From contig NW_006768806.1 in assembly GCF_000204055.1 (NCBI RefSeq), positions 416,663 through 480,662 on the forward strand: a stretch of 64,000 nucleotides of DNA, written 5' to 3'. The stretch comes from Melampsora larici-populina 98AG31. Its lineage: Eukaryota; Basidiomycota; Pucciniomycetes; Pucciniales; Melampsoraceae. Shown piece by piece: positions 22,065 through 32,239 of the stretch (its first letter is position 1; each line of letters starts with the position of its first letter). Position numbers and translations under genes: made by a program. The notes beneath the pieces were generated by a model. That model had not been told where the DNA came from. It ran no database searches and saw only the letters and a list, made by a program, of their open reading frames with translations.

Positions 22065-22904
22065 CATTTTTCAAGTCTTTTGGACGACAAAGTCTAAATG
22101 ATGAGGGCTGGCAGGTCGTAGTGTGACATCAGGTTCTGCCGTGTACCTGTATCAAAAGGGCTGATGAATTAACTTCACATAAAAATTCCCAGACACGCTG
22201 AGTACGTACCGAATGAAAGCTGAGAAGAACTTCATTGGCGCTAAAATGAAAGCCAAGGGTGCATCGGTGTGCACATCATAGGGGATTTCACCCGGATACA
22301 TTATCTGAAACAGCAGCATGGTCATTGATAGAGAGAAGAACCACAAGTAAGAAAGTTTCATTATACGTTATCCAATTCTGAAGCCAATCAAAAACAGCAT
22401 TCCATATCAAAGCTTACCACCAATGCCCCTCCCGTGTTGAGAGATTGTTTGAGATGCTTGAGCACTGTCGGCCATTTGTGGGGTTTGATCCATATAAGAA
22501 CATGTCTTCCATGAATAAGATCGAATTTTTGATTCCAATGACTCGGAAATGGCTTGCATAAGTCGTGAACCTCTAGGGTGAGTCCAAATTGCTTCCCTAC
22601 CTCAACACTTGGAATCATACAGTTGCTAATATCTACTCCATACAACTCCACATCTTAAGCGATGATACCAGACTGCCGCAATGCGAGAAGCCACTGAGCA
22701 TTGCCAGTACCGAGATCAAGTATGGCGGAGATGTTCTCCATGTGAACCAAGAATGGAACTGGGATGTAGCCACCCACAGCTTCAAGAAGTACCTTGTGCT
22801 GATCATTCAGCCGTCACAATTGTGCAGAGTTTCAGTCAAGGAGATATTGTGCTTGATCATCAAGTAGCTTTTCATTGGCGATCAGGAGGCCCATGATAGA
22901 CATG
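22065..22904 (-). pseudogene. SAM-dependent methyltransferase pseudogene
   Basis: From the Met at 22904 the minus-strand frame reads MSIMGLLIANEKLLDDQAQY. It passes two TGA codons, resumes as RLNDQHKVLLEAVGGYIPVP, then gives the SAM-binding motif I (ILDLGTGNAQWL). A TAA then precedes motif II/III (ELYGVDIS, FDLIHGRHVLIWIKPHKW) and the LNTGGALV strand. Introns with GT-AG ends separate further coding pieces (IMYPGEIPYDVHTDAP, SAFIR, YTAEPDVTLRPASPH). The order and spacing match class I methyltransferases of the fungal secondary-metabolism/LaeA-like type; the substrate is unknown. All three stops can be made from sense codons by a single C-to-T change (CGA, CGA, CAA). It is probably non-functional. 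Confidence 0.8.
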
Positions 22905-24714
22905 ATTCAATTTGAGGAGGGGAATGTTAAAAGTTGCTACATTGTTCAGACAGGTGAATTATTGAGTGATAAAGTAATTGAGTCGTTGACAGGAAGAGAC
23001 GAGGGAAGATAAGTAAAGGCTGTTGCCAGTGAAAAAAATGAGCACACACGCAGACACACATAATTTGAGGCAGTGTTCTGAGCTTCAAGATGGCGAGGCG
23101 AGATATGGAAAGCGGTACGAAATGAATGATGTCATGTTTGGAGTGGAGAAAAGAGCGGTCATAAACATAATATGGTTAAGGCTCGACGTAAAGACTTTGT
23201 TCTCTGACATACGAAATCTTACTGGCGGTCATAGATGGTAAAGTTGATCTACAAACGGAGCCAGGGGAAGGTTCATTCGGTGAAAGGTGGGTAGGTACAG
23301 TAGACCGCCTACTGGGATATGAGATGCGAAGGAGAATTCGAGTTGAGTATTGGGTTGTGCAAAGAAAAATGGAAGTTCAATCAATGCAGCAAATCGGATC
23401 GAGCTTGGCCAAGTGACCACCAAAGCATGCCTTATATTGACAAATACACGCCCATCCTTGCGAAAGGACGCATGGACCGGATTGTAAGGGGGTTTGCTGA
23501 GACAGAAGCCGATCCCAACAGAATCAAATGACAGCTCAATGAAAAAGTGCGAAAAAAGTTGATAGGTTGCTATGAGTTTTGTGAGTTGAAGTTGAACTTC
23601 ATTTGATCTAGAGTTTGCCCGCTTTTGGGTAAAGCTCCAAGACTGAGTGTCTCAAAGCTATAATCAAATATGTCAAGACTGAAGTCAGAGTCAAGTTTAA
23701 GACTGAAGATATATAAATGAGACCTATTGATGCCTTCTTCCAATCGATACCTTTTAGTCCGGTGTATGCCTTTTTTCAATTTGTACACTTGAATCCGACT
23801 TAATCTCCTTCTTAACTTTAAATTCAATTCAATTTGAAGGTGGTGACTGGTGTTCCATCAGGTGGGTGAAGAAGTTGTCATACTGTAATCAGGAGGTGAT
23901 GAAGGATCACTGTCTGAGATCTGAGCAGAAAGAGACAAACAATGAGGGTTTAGTAACGTCATGATCAATGAAGTTGAAGCAGAGCTGTACCTTCTTACCG
24001 GATGATGTGAGTCGCCAACCACGTGTAATATCTCACGTTTCTATCAGTGTCGATGAACCTACCAAAGGCGAAATTTCTGTTTGTATGAAAGCAATAAGCA
24101 AATCGAACATAATTATCGCAAGCCCAAAACTTCGGCTGACGAAAACTTGGATTTATTCAGCTGAAAAGTAGACAATTTGTGGATTTTGTCTGGATTGCTG
24201 GTTCGCCTTTAACTTGAATGATGAATGATAAAGCTATATATTCATGTACTCTTCATATTGTTGTTTTTTGAAATTGCTGTTGAGAAATGAGCTCCTAGTC
24301 GATTCGGATTTGTTTGATGTTTTTCAATTTGAAGTGAGTTTGGTTGATAAGTGTTGATCCAACAGTTGGATTTGCATGTAAGTTTGTTTTGATAATTTCA
24401 GCATTCAGTGAACTGTTCTGATCGTTTCTGTCTGATCAACATTATCTTTGAAGGTAATTTGAAGTTGAAGTTGATTTTGGGTTGTTGTCTTCATTAGTTC
24501 AAACTACAAGTACTTCCATCTGATGAATCTTGAATTGAAATGATAGTTCTATCTATTGACTGTTTGTGTTTGATTACATCTAACAAATCTGATGATAATA
24601 TTAATGATTTCATTTTGAAGTTTGTCCTTATTGTTTTCCTTCATTCCTTCCTCTTTTGCTAGTTTGTGGATTCTAGACTACAAGCTTGAATTGGGTCTGT
24701 ATGGAAACACTACT
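22905..24714. other. Intergenic, no supported gene
   Basis: AT-rich sequence with only short open frames (for example 23023-23241 plus and 23570-23827 minus) and no recognised domain. Confidence 0.35.
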
Positions 24715-25935
24715 GATATGAGTAATCAAAACCAAGGATGGAGGATAACCAAGTCATTTAAGTTGTTGCCTACTTTGGATGCAATCACCACTATTTTGGT
24801 CACAAAGGTCGTCAAACTTTTGCTGATGTTATTCGTGGTCTTGATCACGGAAGACGTGAGCTCGGCTTTAGCAGCTAGCCTGGTGAAAAAAACAACAGAG
24901 TCGTGATCAGCTTTGAAGTAAGCAGGTAACGGATTCGGCTGAGAGCATTGCAAATGAATTAAACATGTGTTTCAGTGATCGATTCATTTTAAGACAAAGG
25001 GTTTTGAACAATATACCTTCATGATGGTACATGGTAGCACTGCTCGTGTAGATTCCAGCTTTCGAAGTTCCAAATCAATGGCTTTCACTTGTCCTTTGAT
25101 ACTCGAGCTCTGTAATTTCCTATTCAATTTCAACATTGCTTGTGTATGATTGGCCAGTGTTTGCAATTCATCATATTGAATTTGCTGACACTCACGCAAA
25201 GCTTCCGAATATCTGAGTAACAGCACAGCATTGTCAAAATGGAGCAAAAGAGTGTTTCGTTTACTGCAGCAACTAATACTGACGTCGGTAAGCTCAGGAC
25301 CAATTCACGGAATCACAGAATCGTGTCTTCGTGATCGGCTACAGATTCTTCCAGTGACTCGTTTTGGTTCCTTTGCTCGCGGAGCTGCAAATCTTCGAAA
25401 TCTGGCCTGAGTCAGAATAACAAAGAATTCAAAGATCGAGAAGCTTGATATGATGGATTGCCACAAAAGAATGTGAATTTCTTCTTGTGTTTCTTGTTTT
25501 GTTTTGACATGATCCTCCAGCTCGTCTGCTAGCTGCTTCAGAGCTTCTAAATCTTTGATGATCGTTTTCATATCGTCGGTTTTCTGATTGCCAAATTGAT
25601 GTGTCAGGACCTTGGAAGAGAAAACTTTGCGACCAGATCACGTACTTCATTGAGAGTCAAGATTTGTTCAGTCAGTTCAAGCATGTCTTCAGCAACCATG
25701 GAGCCGTCCAGTTGTTGCTTCAGTTCTTCAATCTGTGCTTCAGCGATCGAGAGCTTGTTCATGAGGACATCATATTCGCCTATCACACCATCCCCGGGGA
25801 GTTAGAGTTACATAAAATACACCAAAAAGCCCATGAACCTGTAGTCGAGCAAAACGGTTTACCTTTGAGCTCAGCGGACAGATCAATTTCTTGCTCAAAA
25901 TCGGAGATCTTCTTACAACTTGTCAAGTCAGCTTT
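24715..25935 (-). pseudogene. Dynactin p150Glued (DCTN1-like) pseudogene, 5'- and 3'-truncated
   Basis: Minus-strand pieces appear in the order of the dynactin large-subunit coiled coil. They are SCKKISDFEQEIDLSAELK; then EYDVLMNKLSIAEAQIEEL with DMLELTEQILTLNE; an intron (GTACGT to CAG); then KTDDMKTIIKDLEALKQLA; later ESLEESVADHEDTIL, a TGA, and FRELVLSL; then GQVKAIDLELRKLES; and finally PLPAYFKADHDSVV with TRLAAKAELTSSVI. These resemble the conserved dynein-associated-protein region. There is no CAP-Gly domain upstream and no further C-terminal part. Residues are missing relative to the usual spacing, and in-frame stops occur. In life the protein links dynein to cargo and microtubules. 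This copy is a relic, and I see no intact paralogue in the window. Confidence 0.78.
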
Positions 25936-25939
25936 GTGA

Positions 25940-28050
25940 AATAAATCACGCATCCTATTCTATATTTATGGTCAAATCGGTTGGCTATGATCAACCACAA
26001 CTCGAGAAGCTATTGAGTAATTAACTTATGAACTGACCAAACTATTCTTTCAAGCGATCATTCTGCTTGTCTAGTTGAATCATCTTGAGGGTAGATGTCT
26101 GATCAGGATTGTTTGGTCTTTGATGACACTCAAATCTGGGAAGGTGGTTGCTAAAACTGGGGACACATCCAGATCATTAATCAGGATCATTAATCAGGAT
26201 ATAATGTTATCAAAGGAGGTTACGTTTGAAAGAATAGACTAACCTGAGTTATGAAAATAAAAGTGTTACATATTAATTACGTCGCAGAAAGAGTGATTTG
26301 GGGTTGGAAAGTTATTCTCCCGAGGGCGAAACTTCGGCAGGCCAAAACTCGCAGTTGTCCAGCTGGAAAGTGGAGGTTTTTTCCAGTTTTGTTCGAATTG
26401 ATGGTTCGCCATTAATATGAATGATTAATATGAATGATTTGCCTCAAGGTCAAAGAACTCCAGAAAAACAGGAGAGGTCAGAAAATTTGAAAAAACAATG
26501 GTCCAATCCACATGTGTTGTCCCCTCATTCTGCATATTTTTGTATATTTTTGCCTTTGGTTTTGAAGATCTCCCAAATCAAAATGCTCACAGGGGAGATC
26601 AGTTCAGAAACTCAAATTTGGTCCAAAACTACACCACGGGGCGACTTTGAACTGGGACCACGTGAAATGTAAGTTGGGTATGACCACCCCAAGTGGTTGT
26701 GTAGAACAGGTGGCAGCAGTGTGACCGCGGCTACGTGGCCCTCATCCAAGCTTGTCACCCGTTCTACACGTGAGCTCGCTGGTGAGGTCACCCGTTCTAC
26801 ACGCATGTTACGCTACTGTGATGTACCAGCCTATTAGCGGATGAGCTGATGCGTGTGAGTGGGACCTATCAGCCAGGTGCTCAGCACCTGAATCAGCTTG
26901 GATGACTCAAATTCTCGAGAACACAAGACAAGGAAATTTGTACTTGTACATTTTTTTTGGGATTTTTATTTTTATTTTTTATTTTTCTGAGGGACAGTGA
27001 CGTCACCGGTTTTTACTTCTCTAAAATCCACTGACCACCATCGTTCTTCTTATAAGTTGTTCCGCACGCAAGTTTGCAATGCACTCCTACTTCACCACTT
27101 CGATCGATCACAAGCAGTCTCACTCTCACATCTCTCGCATCTTCAATAGCAAGATTCAACAACTGCATCACATGAATGTAATAGATTGCAAGGACAAATT
27201 GGATAACATCATGGTAAGTTTGTCTGTCCTTCACATCAATCTTTTCTGATCAATTGTCTTAATCGATCCCATCATATTCATCAATGCCCTTTATTGTTCT
27301 TTAACAATATCAATCTACTTTCACCATTGTAGGTTTATCTCTCTTTCTCTTCTTCAAAGACTCATAAAAGAATCACACTTCATCATACTACTTCAAAGCC
27401 AATTCTTCTGAAGTTCAATAAACAATTACTCAATGAACTAATCAATCTTTATCATTCTTCTCCAATTCTATTATGTAGATCAGGAGAATCAGTAAAATCA
27501 GCTATAGTAAAACAAATAATAATCATTCAACAAAACGGATACACTCAAGACGAGCTCCTTTCTTTCAAAGTAACAATCTACAAAAACTTAATATTTCAAG
27601 TGCAACTTTCCTGTTCTCAAACATCTTAACTTCATGATTCAAATTTGCTTATCTCTTGTAACTGCTTTTTATCGAACTCTTGCTTTTAATCCTACTCTCG
27701 CTTGTCCATAGATCAGATTGCTCAATCACTGGCTCAATCACCTGTCCATATTAGACAAGTGATATATACATCTATTTGGCTTCATGTCTCAAAATCAGTC
27801 ATATTCACATCATCATTCCCTTTGATACAAAGATCCCCATCACCTTCTGATCAATTTTATTTGATATAAATCTTTCTCTCTCTATTTTTCAACTGTGCTC
27901 TTCCAATTTTATCTTTCCTATTTGCTTGATATATGTATGTAGTATTTGAGAGTTTCTGCTAATGCAAAAAGTGGATGACTTTATTTATGCACAATTCTGG
28001 CAGCAAAAACAACAGCCAAGCCTGATTTGAGTGGGTTGGCTATTAATACC
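25940..28050. other. Intergenic, repeats only
   Basis: No gene is supported. GTCACCCGTTCTACACG occurs twice in direct repeat (about 26755 and 26787) with an inverted relative (GTGTAGAACAGGTGGC) near 26698, which suggests a decayed short element. A CRE-like TGACGTCA lies at about 26998-27005. Whether it is used is unknown. Confidence 0.4.
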
Positions 28051-28051
28051 A

Positions 28052-28168
28052 AACAAGGTGGAATGAGCACTGAGAGGAATCACTCATCTGGCCATTGATT
28101 GATCAGGCTTACACTGTTGTTATGTCAGATAGCTCACCTTGTCACTGTGTGAGTCATTCCACCTTGTT
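28052..28168. mobile_element. Small MITE-like inverted repeat
   Basis: AACAAGGTGGAATGA at the left is matched perfectly by its reverse complement at the right (15-bp ends, about 117 bp in all). GCTCACCTTGTT-type words repeat inside and just downstream, to about 28240. No coding capacity. Superfamily unassigned. Confidence 0.6.
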
Positions 28169-28684
28169 GTGATGTGAGATGCTCACCTTGTTATGATACG
28201 GATCACATTGGGTGGAGCTCACGCTGGCTGGCATGTGTAGCTCACATCGGGTATGGCAATGTAGACAGCGTGTGGTGTATTAATTCATGTGAGCGTCATG
28301 TGCCACCCGCCCTGTGGTGTAGCCAATTGCTCAAATACTTGCAATTTATGAAAGCCACATAATGGGTCTACAAAGTTTATTAAGGTGCTGAAGCCATTGT
28401 AGTAATGCTTTCTATGCTTATATAGGGTTCCTACTGTGTACAGATCTTGATATATATCACCCATTATTTGAGACACACAACTGCTTTGTGCATCCACAGT
28501 GTAACAACACAATGTGGCATTCAGAATGTCAAGACACTACATGTGTTGGAGCAAAATCGATGATGTTATTGGCCTTGGAAGGTCACTGTCTTGACCCAAG
28601 CCAGATTTGGACCAAGCTGGATCATCATCTTGGGTAGAGCAGTGTATACAATGTATATTTGGTTGGAGCATCTTATACTATTGT

Positions 28685-29230
28685 TGTTTCTTTGGCCATA
28701 CCTAGACATTGACACAACAAGTATCCAGCTGATATCCATCAGTTTTGCACTTGCATACAGTGGTAGACTTTTATTGGCAGGAAGACTACCTGATATTGTC
28801 AATTTTTGTTACATATCACTCTCAATGCCCTCTCCATGGGCTTGAGCAGTCACATAGGATGTTGCATTGCTGAAAGACTCATGTGTGCATCTCTTAACTT
28901 CAAATATAATACACAATGATTCAGTTCTCTACCGTTTGGATGTGTGGGTCCACGTTTTCAAATGGGGATGAACAAGAAATTGCAGGAGCACTCATACTCA
29001 GCTTCACTTGTAAATCCATCATTCCTTTTATGTTTGAAATTTGATTGAAAGGAGATAACTCTATCTTCTCTGTGGCAGTTTGCATTCTATTGGTGAACTA
29101 ACCACCTTTGTTCTACTTTTCTTTTGACTCTTATGCAACAAACTAATTGCAGGTATATTTGGTGTCATTGGTCTAGGAATTGTGATTATTCCTCAGGTTC
29201 AAATTCAACTGCCCTCATACACCCAATGTC
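28685..29230 (+). pseudogene. Internally deleted MFS transporter copy (DHA2-like)
   Basis: Three islands match the better-preserved minus-strand copy at 42.5-44.9 kb. They are LDIDTTSIQLISISFALAY with LLLAGRLPDIV (about 28693-28800), GSTFSNGDEQEIAGALILSF (about 28948-29007) and FGVIGLGIVIIPQVQ (about 29160-29205). In the other copy roughly 1.3 kb lies between the first and second islands; here it is about 150 bp, so the middle of the transporter is deleted. It encodes no complete protein. Confidence 0.75.
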
Positions 29231-29407
29231 AAACTTGTCTAATGTATCTCTTTGAGCTCATAGGAAGAGTTGGTGACTGCTACCAGCAAAGAGTTAAGTG
29301 TCACAATGTCCAGAACATCCATTGTGCACCATTTTTAGCCTTTCCTGAGGAAGTTCACAGGATGTAGAAGATAGAGTTTCACTCAGTCATCTGACAATTC
29401 ATCTCTA

Positions 29408-29584
29408 CAGTCAAACCCGCGCAAACACATAATTTGGGTGGAAGACTTTTGCTATGCATTTTGGCGGGTTATGCATTTCTGTTGTCAAATTTGGCAGTAA
29501 AACATATCAAGATTCAAGATTTTTTCTATGCATTATCACGGGTTATGCAGCTGCACGGGTATGCATTCGCGCAGGTTTGACTGT
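29408..29584. mobile_element. Tc1/mariner-type MITE, 177 bp, TA target-site duplication
   Basis: The ends are CAGTCAAACCCGCGCAAACA and, reverse-complemented, CAGTCAAACCTGCGCGAATG. TA flanks both sides (29406-29407 and 29585-29586). A GGGTTATGCA word and related sequence recur in the interior. No coding capacity. The CAGT ends and TA duplication fit a pogo/Tc1-mariner-mobilised element. Confidence 0.85.
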
Positions 29585-30150
29585 ATTGTGTTGCACATTG
29601 CAGTCAATTGTGTTGAGATATACTTGGTATGGTGTTTCAGAAGTCATGACAAGCAGATTAAAGACATTAAGATACTTAAACTCAAATCACAAGTTTATTA
29701 AATATCAAATTACAAAACCCAACTTTCTCTTTGACTTGCACCATTATTCCTGGGACATGTACACTTCTCTTTTCCTCATCTGTCTATCTATGGTACAGGA
29801 AAAGAGTAATTTCTCCCACAGTCTTCATTCTAGTCAATCCACTCCAATTTAATCTTTTGTTTATTCTCAAGTTTTACAATTACTAATTGATTCTGCTAAA
29901 TTTGTTATTTCTCATTTTATTCCATTACATTTCAACTGGTATCTTGTCAACACAGTATCAAGCTGAGACCTATGTATCAATTCTTTTCCCTTATATCATA
30001 TATCTTGACTTAAACCTTCTAGGTCAAAATACATCCATCAATAATCTTAGCTATTTCTTCCCTTTCTGTTCTTTTATATTCTTCATGATTTTATACTTCT
30101 ATTTTCATATCTGTAGGTCAGTTAGTCAAGTAGTCTTTGTATATGTATTA

Positions 30151-30346
30151 GGGGGGTTCAAGTTGAAGGTTTTTGTGCGTTATTATGCTATTGCCCATTG
30201 TTGTAAAATATGCTTAACTTTTTTATAGCAGGACACCTGGAAAGGTGTCCCAAATTGTAAATACATTAGTTTTACAAAAAACAATCAAAAAGAACTTGCC
30301 TGATTTTTTAAAAAAATATGTAAAAAAATCCAAACTCAAAACACCC
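30151..30346. mobile_element. MITE-like element centred on a perfect palindrome
   Basis: The ends GGGGGGTTCAAGTTGAAGG and, reverse-complemented, GGGTGTTTTGAGTTTGG are imperfect inverted repeats flanked by TA. At 30229-30250 lies GGACACCTGGAAAGGTGTCC, an almost perfect palindrome. The same palindromic centre with similar left-arm sequence occurs inverted at about 55729-55846, so this is a small dispersed family. Confidence 0.6.
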
Positions 30347-30539
30347 TAATGTGTCCTTTCTTTGTAGCCTATGCTACCCTTCCTGATTTTGTGTCTGCAA
30401 AGCTTGTACTTATAAATCCATCAATAGAATTCCTTCATTCTTGATCATCATATCATCCTCTTGTTGAAATACTGAACATGATTCTCTACTCAAACCAACA
30501 GGAAATCTCAGATGAAAGTTGATAGTGACAGCAAAATCT

Positions 30540-30770
30540 AATTTGGAAATGTTGTTAGACTTAGTACTGCTATATTTGTTGTATTCATAATTGTATATAT
30601 ATTGAGAAATGATAGAAGCATTGGCAGACTCCCAAATAGTGTATATAGAAATAGTAGATATGCTGCACTAATCCTCCTTTGCCGCCTGTAAATCCCTACT
30701 AGAAGTGTTAGAGGAATCAGTACCACCTCAAAGGATACATAAAATATAATTAGATCTAGAGTCTTTGACA
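30540..30770 (-). pseudogene. nad4: Mitochondrial nad4 fragment in the nuclear genome (NUMT-like)
   Basis: The minus-strand frame reads LDLIIFYVSFEVVLIPLTLL, then RRISAAYLLFLYTLFGSLP and MLLSFLNIY. This is the conserved central region of NADH dehydrogenase subunit 4 (complex I, inner mitochondrial membrane): FY-FE-VLIP, then RR-AA-FLYTL-GS. Only about 70 residues of a protein usually near 450-490 residues are present, and no upstream or downstream nad4 sequence is recognisable. Surrounding sequence is nuclear repeat-rich DNA, so I read it as a nuclear insertion of mitochondrial DNA and not a gene. Glycines usual in the GxxGG loop appear as Arg-Arg, consistent with decay. Confidence 0.75.
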
Positions 30771-31337
30771 ATGAGGAGCAGGCTGATGCGCAAAGGCCAG
30801 TAGACATAGCCAAGGATGGCCTACATAAAAATGGTTGTATGCCCTTGAATATGTAACCAAGATGATACAAAACTAATTTTGGATAAAAAACATACACCCC
30901 AATATTTGCCCTCTGGGATCAGATTGAGGAAACATGTCATGATCAAAGTTTGTTGCTGATTCTCAGTTGCCATTGAAAATGTGTGCCTCATCTGATCTGG
31001 CCAATTTTACACATGGTAGGTTATGTGTCCTATTTATCAAAAGTTGACCTCTGCTTTTACTTCAGTTGAGTGTAGGGCAATAGTACATCAATAGCTACTT
31101 GAGACAAAGCTAGTGGCATTGGTATGAAATTGTATGATTTTGAGGGTCTGGCAAGGTCAGACCCAAAGTTTTGTGTGGCTACCCAGTAGTCTAGATCACA
31201 ATCTGCCCCAACCTCACATTGCTCAGCTTTTGCTGAGTTTGTTTGTAATCAAGTTCAAAGAATTGCCTCTTTGCCATGATCGAGTTGATCTTTTGTGACT
31301 TTTAAGCAATTCACCATGTCTGTATTCATGTGACACG

Positions 31338-31755
31338 TGTTATGTTCAATAGAGGATCGGTGTGGTGATTCTCCTGAGAAGCTGCTTAGGGTTGTATTCC
31401 TGGAGCAAGAAGAGGACACCTTATATAGGCGTCCGTCTCTACAAAGTACTAATAAGGAAATAAGAAAGGGAAGACAACATGATAGTCGGTGAGATCTATC
31501 TATGGCTGGATCCAATGTAAGAGGACAAATCAGGCAAGGATTTGTCAAAAGGAGGACATTTGAAAAGCACACAAATGTCTTCAAAAAGTCTATTACAAAA
31601 AGAGGAGACAAAGGGAAACAAAAGAAACGGGATATCACACATGTCAATGTGCACACACAAAAGACTTTTGATAGAAACTTGCAAGAGCCTAAGAGGTCTT
31701 AAGGCTTTGCCTTTATTAAGTGGGTTGTTGAGTCTCGGGCAATTGAGTTCCAACA
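31338..31755 (-). mobile_element. Possible solo or truncated LTR, 418 bp
   Basis: On the minus strand the interval begins TGTTGGAACTC and ends GAACATAACA, giving TGTT...AACA ends. A TATATAAGG box lies about 80-90 bp before the end, as an LTR promoter would. The 5-bp flanks (AAGGG, ACACG) do not match, and no primer-binding site or polypurine tract is clear. Open frames across it are not called as genes. Confidence 0.4.
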
Positions 31756-32239
31756 AAGGGTATGTGCATAAAGGTGATCCATCAGTCTGAACTTGAGAAA
31801 AGTTCTTCCAGATTCTTTTGGAAACTCTCCATGTGTGCACATCAACATCCTACAGGGATACAGACATGGTGGTTGCTATCTCTTCTGGCTCTCATTGTCA
31901 AAACAACATAAGTGAAGGATACTAAATTATCTTCTGGTCTTATAGGAACAAGTGATGTTGCAGGTGGAAACTTGATAACCATCGCCGGGATGCAGGGTCT
32001 GTCCCAAAGGTCGTTGAGCTACAATGACTGCATGTCTTTGTAGCACACATACAAGGTGGGCTGTACAGACCGCCTGGGGGTAGGTCATGTTGACAATCAT
32101 CATGAGTCATGGGTTCAGTTTGAAGTGCCGACCTGCTCTTACTGAACAGCAGAGCTAAGATGGCGCACAAGTAGTACTTCTCGACAAGTTCAACAAGTAT
32201 TGGCATCTTGAATCAACAAAACAGAGATCAAATTTATTC

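Noticed and set aside
26998..27005. CRE-like TGACGTCA as a promoter element
   Set aside because: An 8-bp motif alone, with no gene nearby, is not evidence of regulation.
29887..30228. Hydrophobic plus-strand ORF next to the nad4 fragment, considered as another mitochondrial piece
   Set aside because: No residue pattern of any mitochondrial protein; AT-rich DNA gives Phe/Leu/Ile-rich frames by chance.
31255..31840. Overlapping minus-strand ORFs of 133 and 114 codons
   Set aside because: They overlap the possible LTR, lack any domain and are better explained as non-coding repeat sequence.
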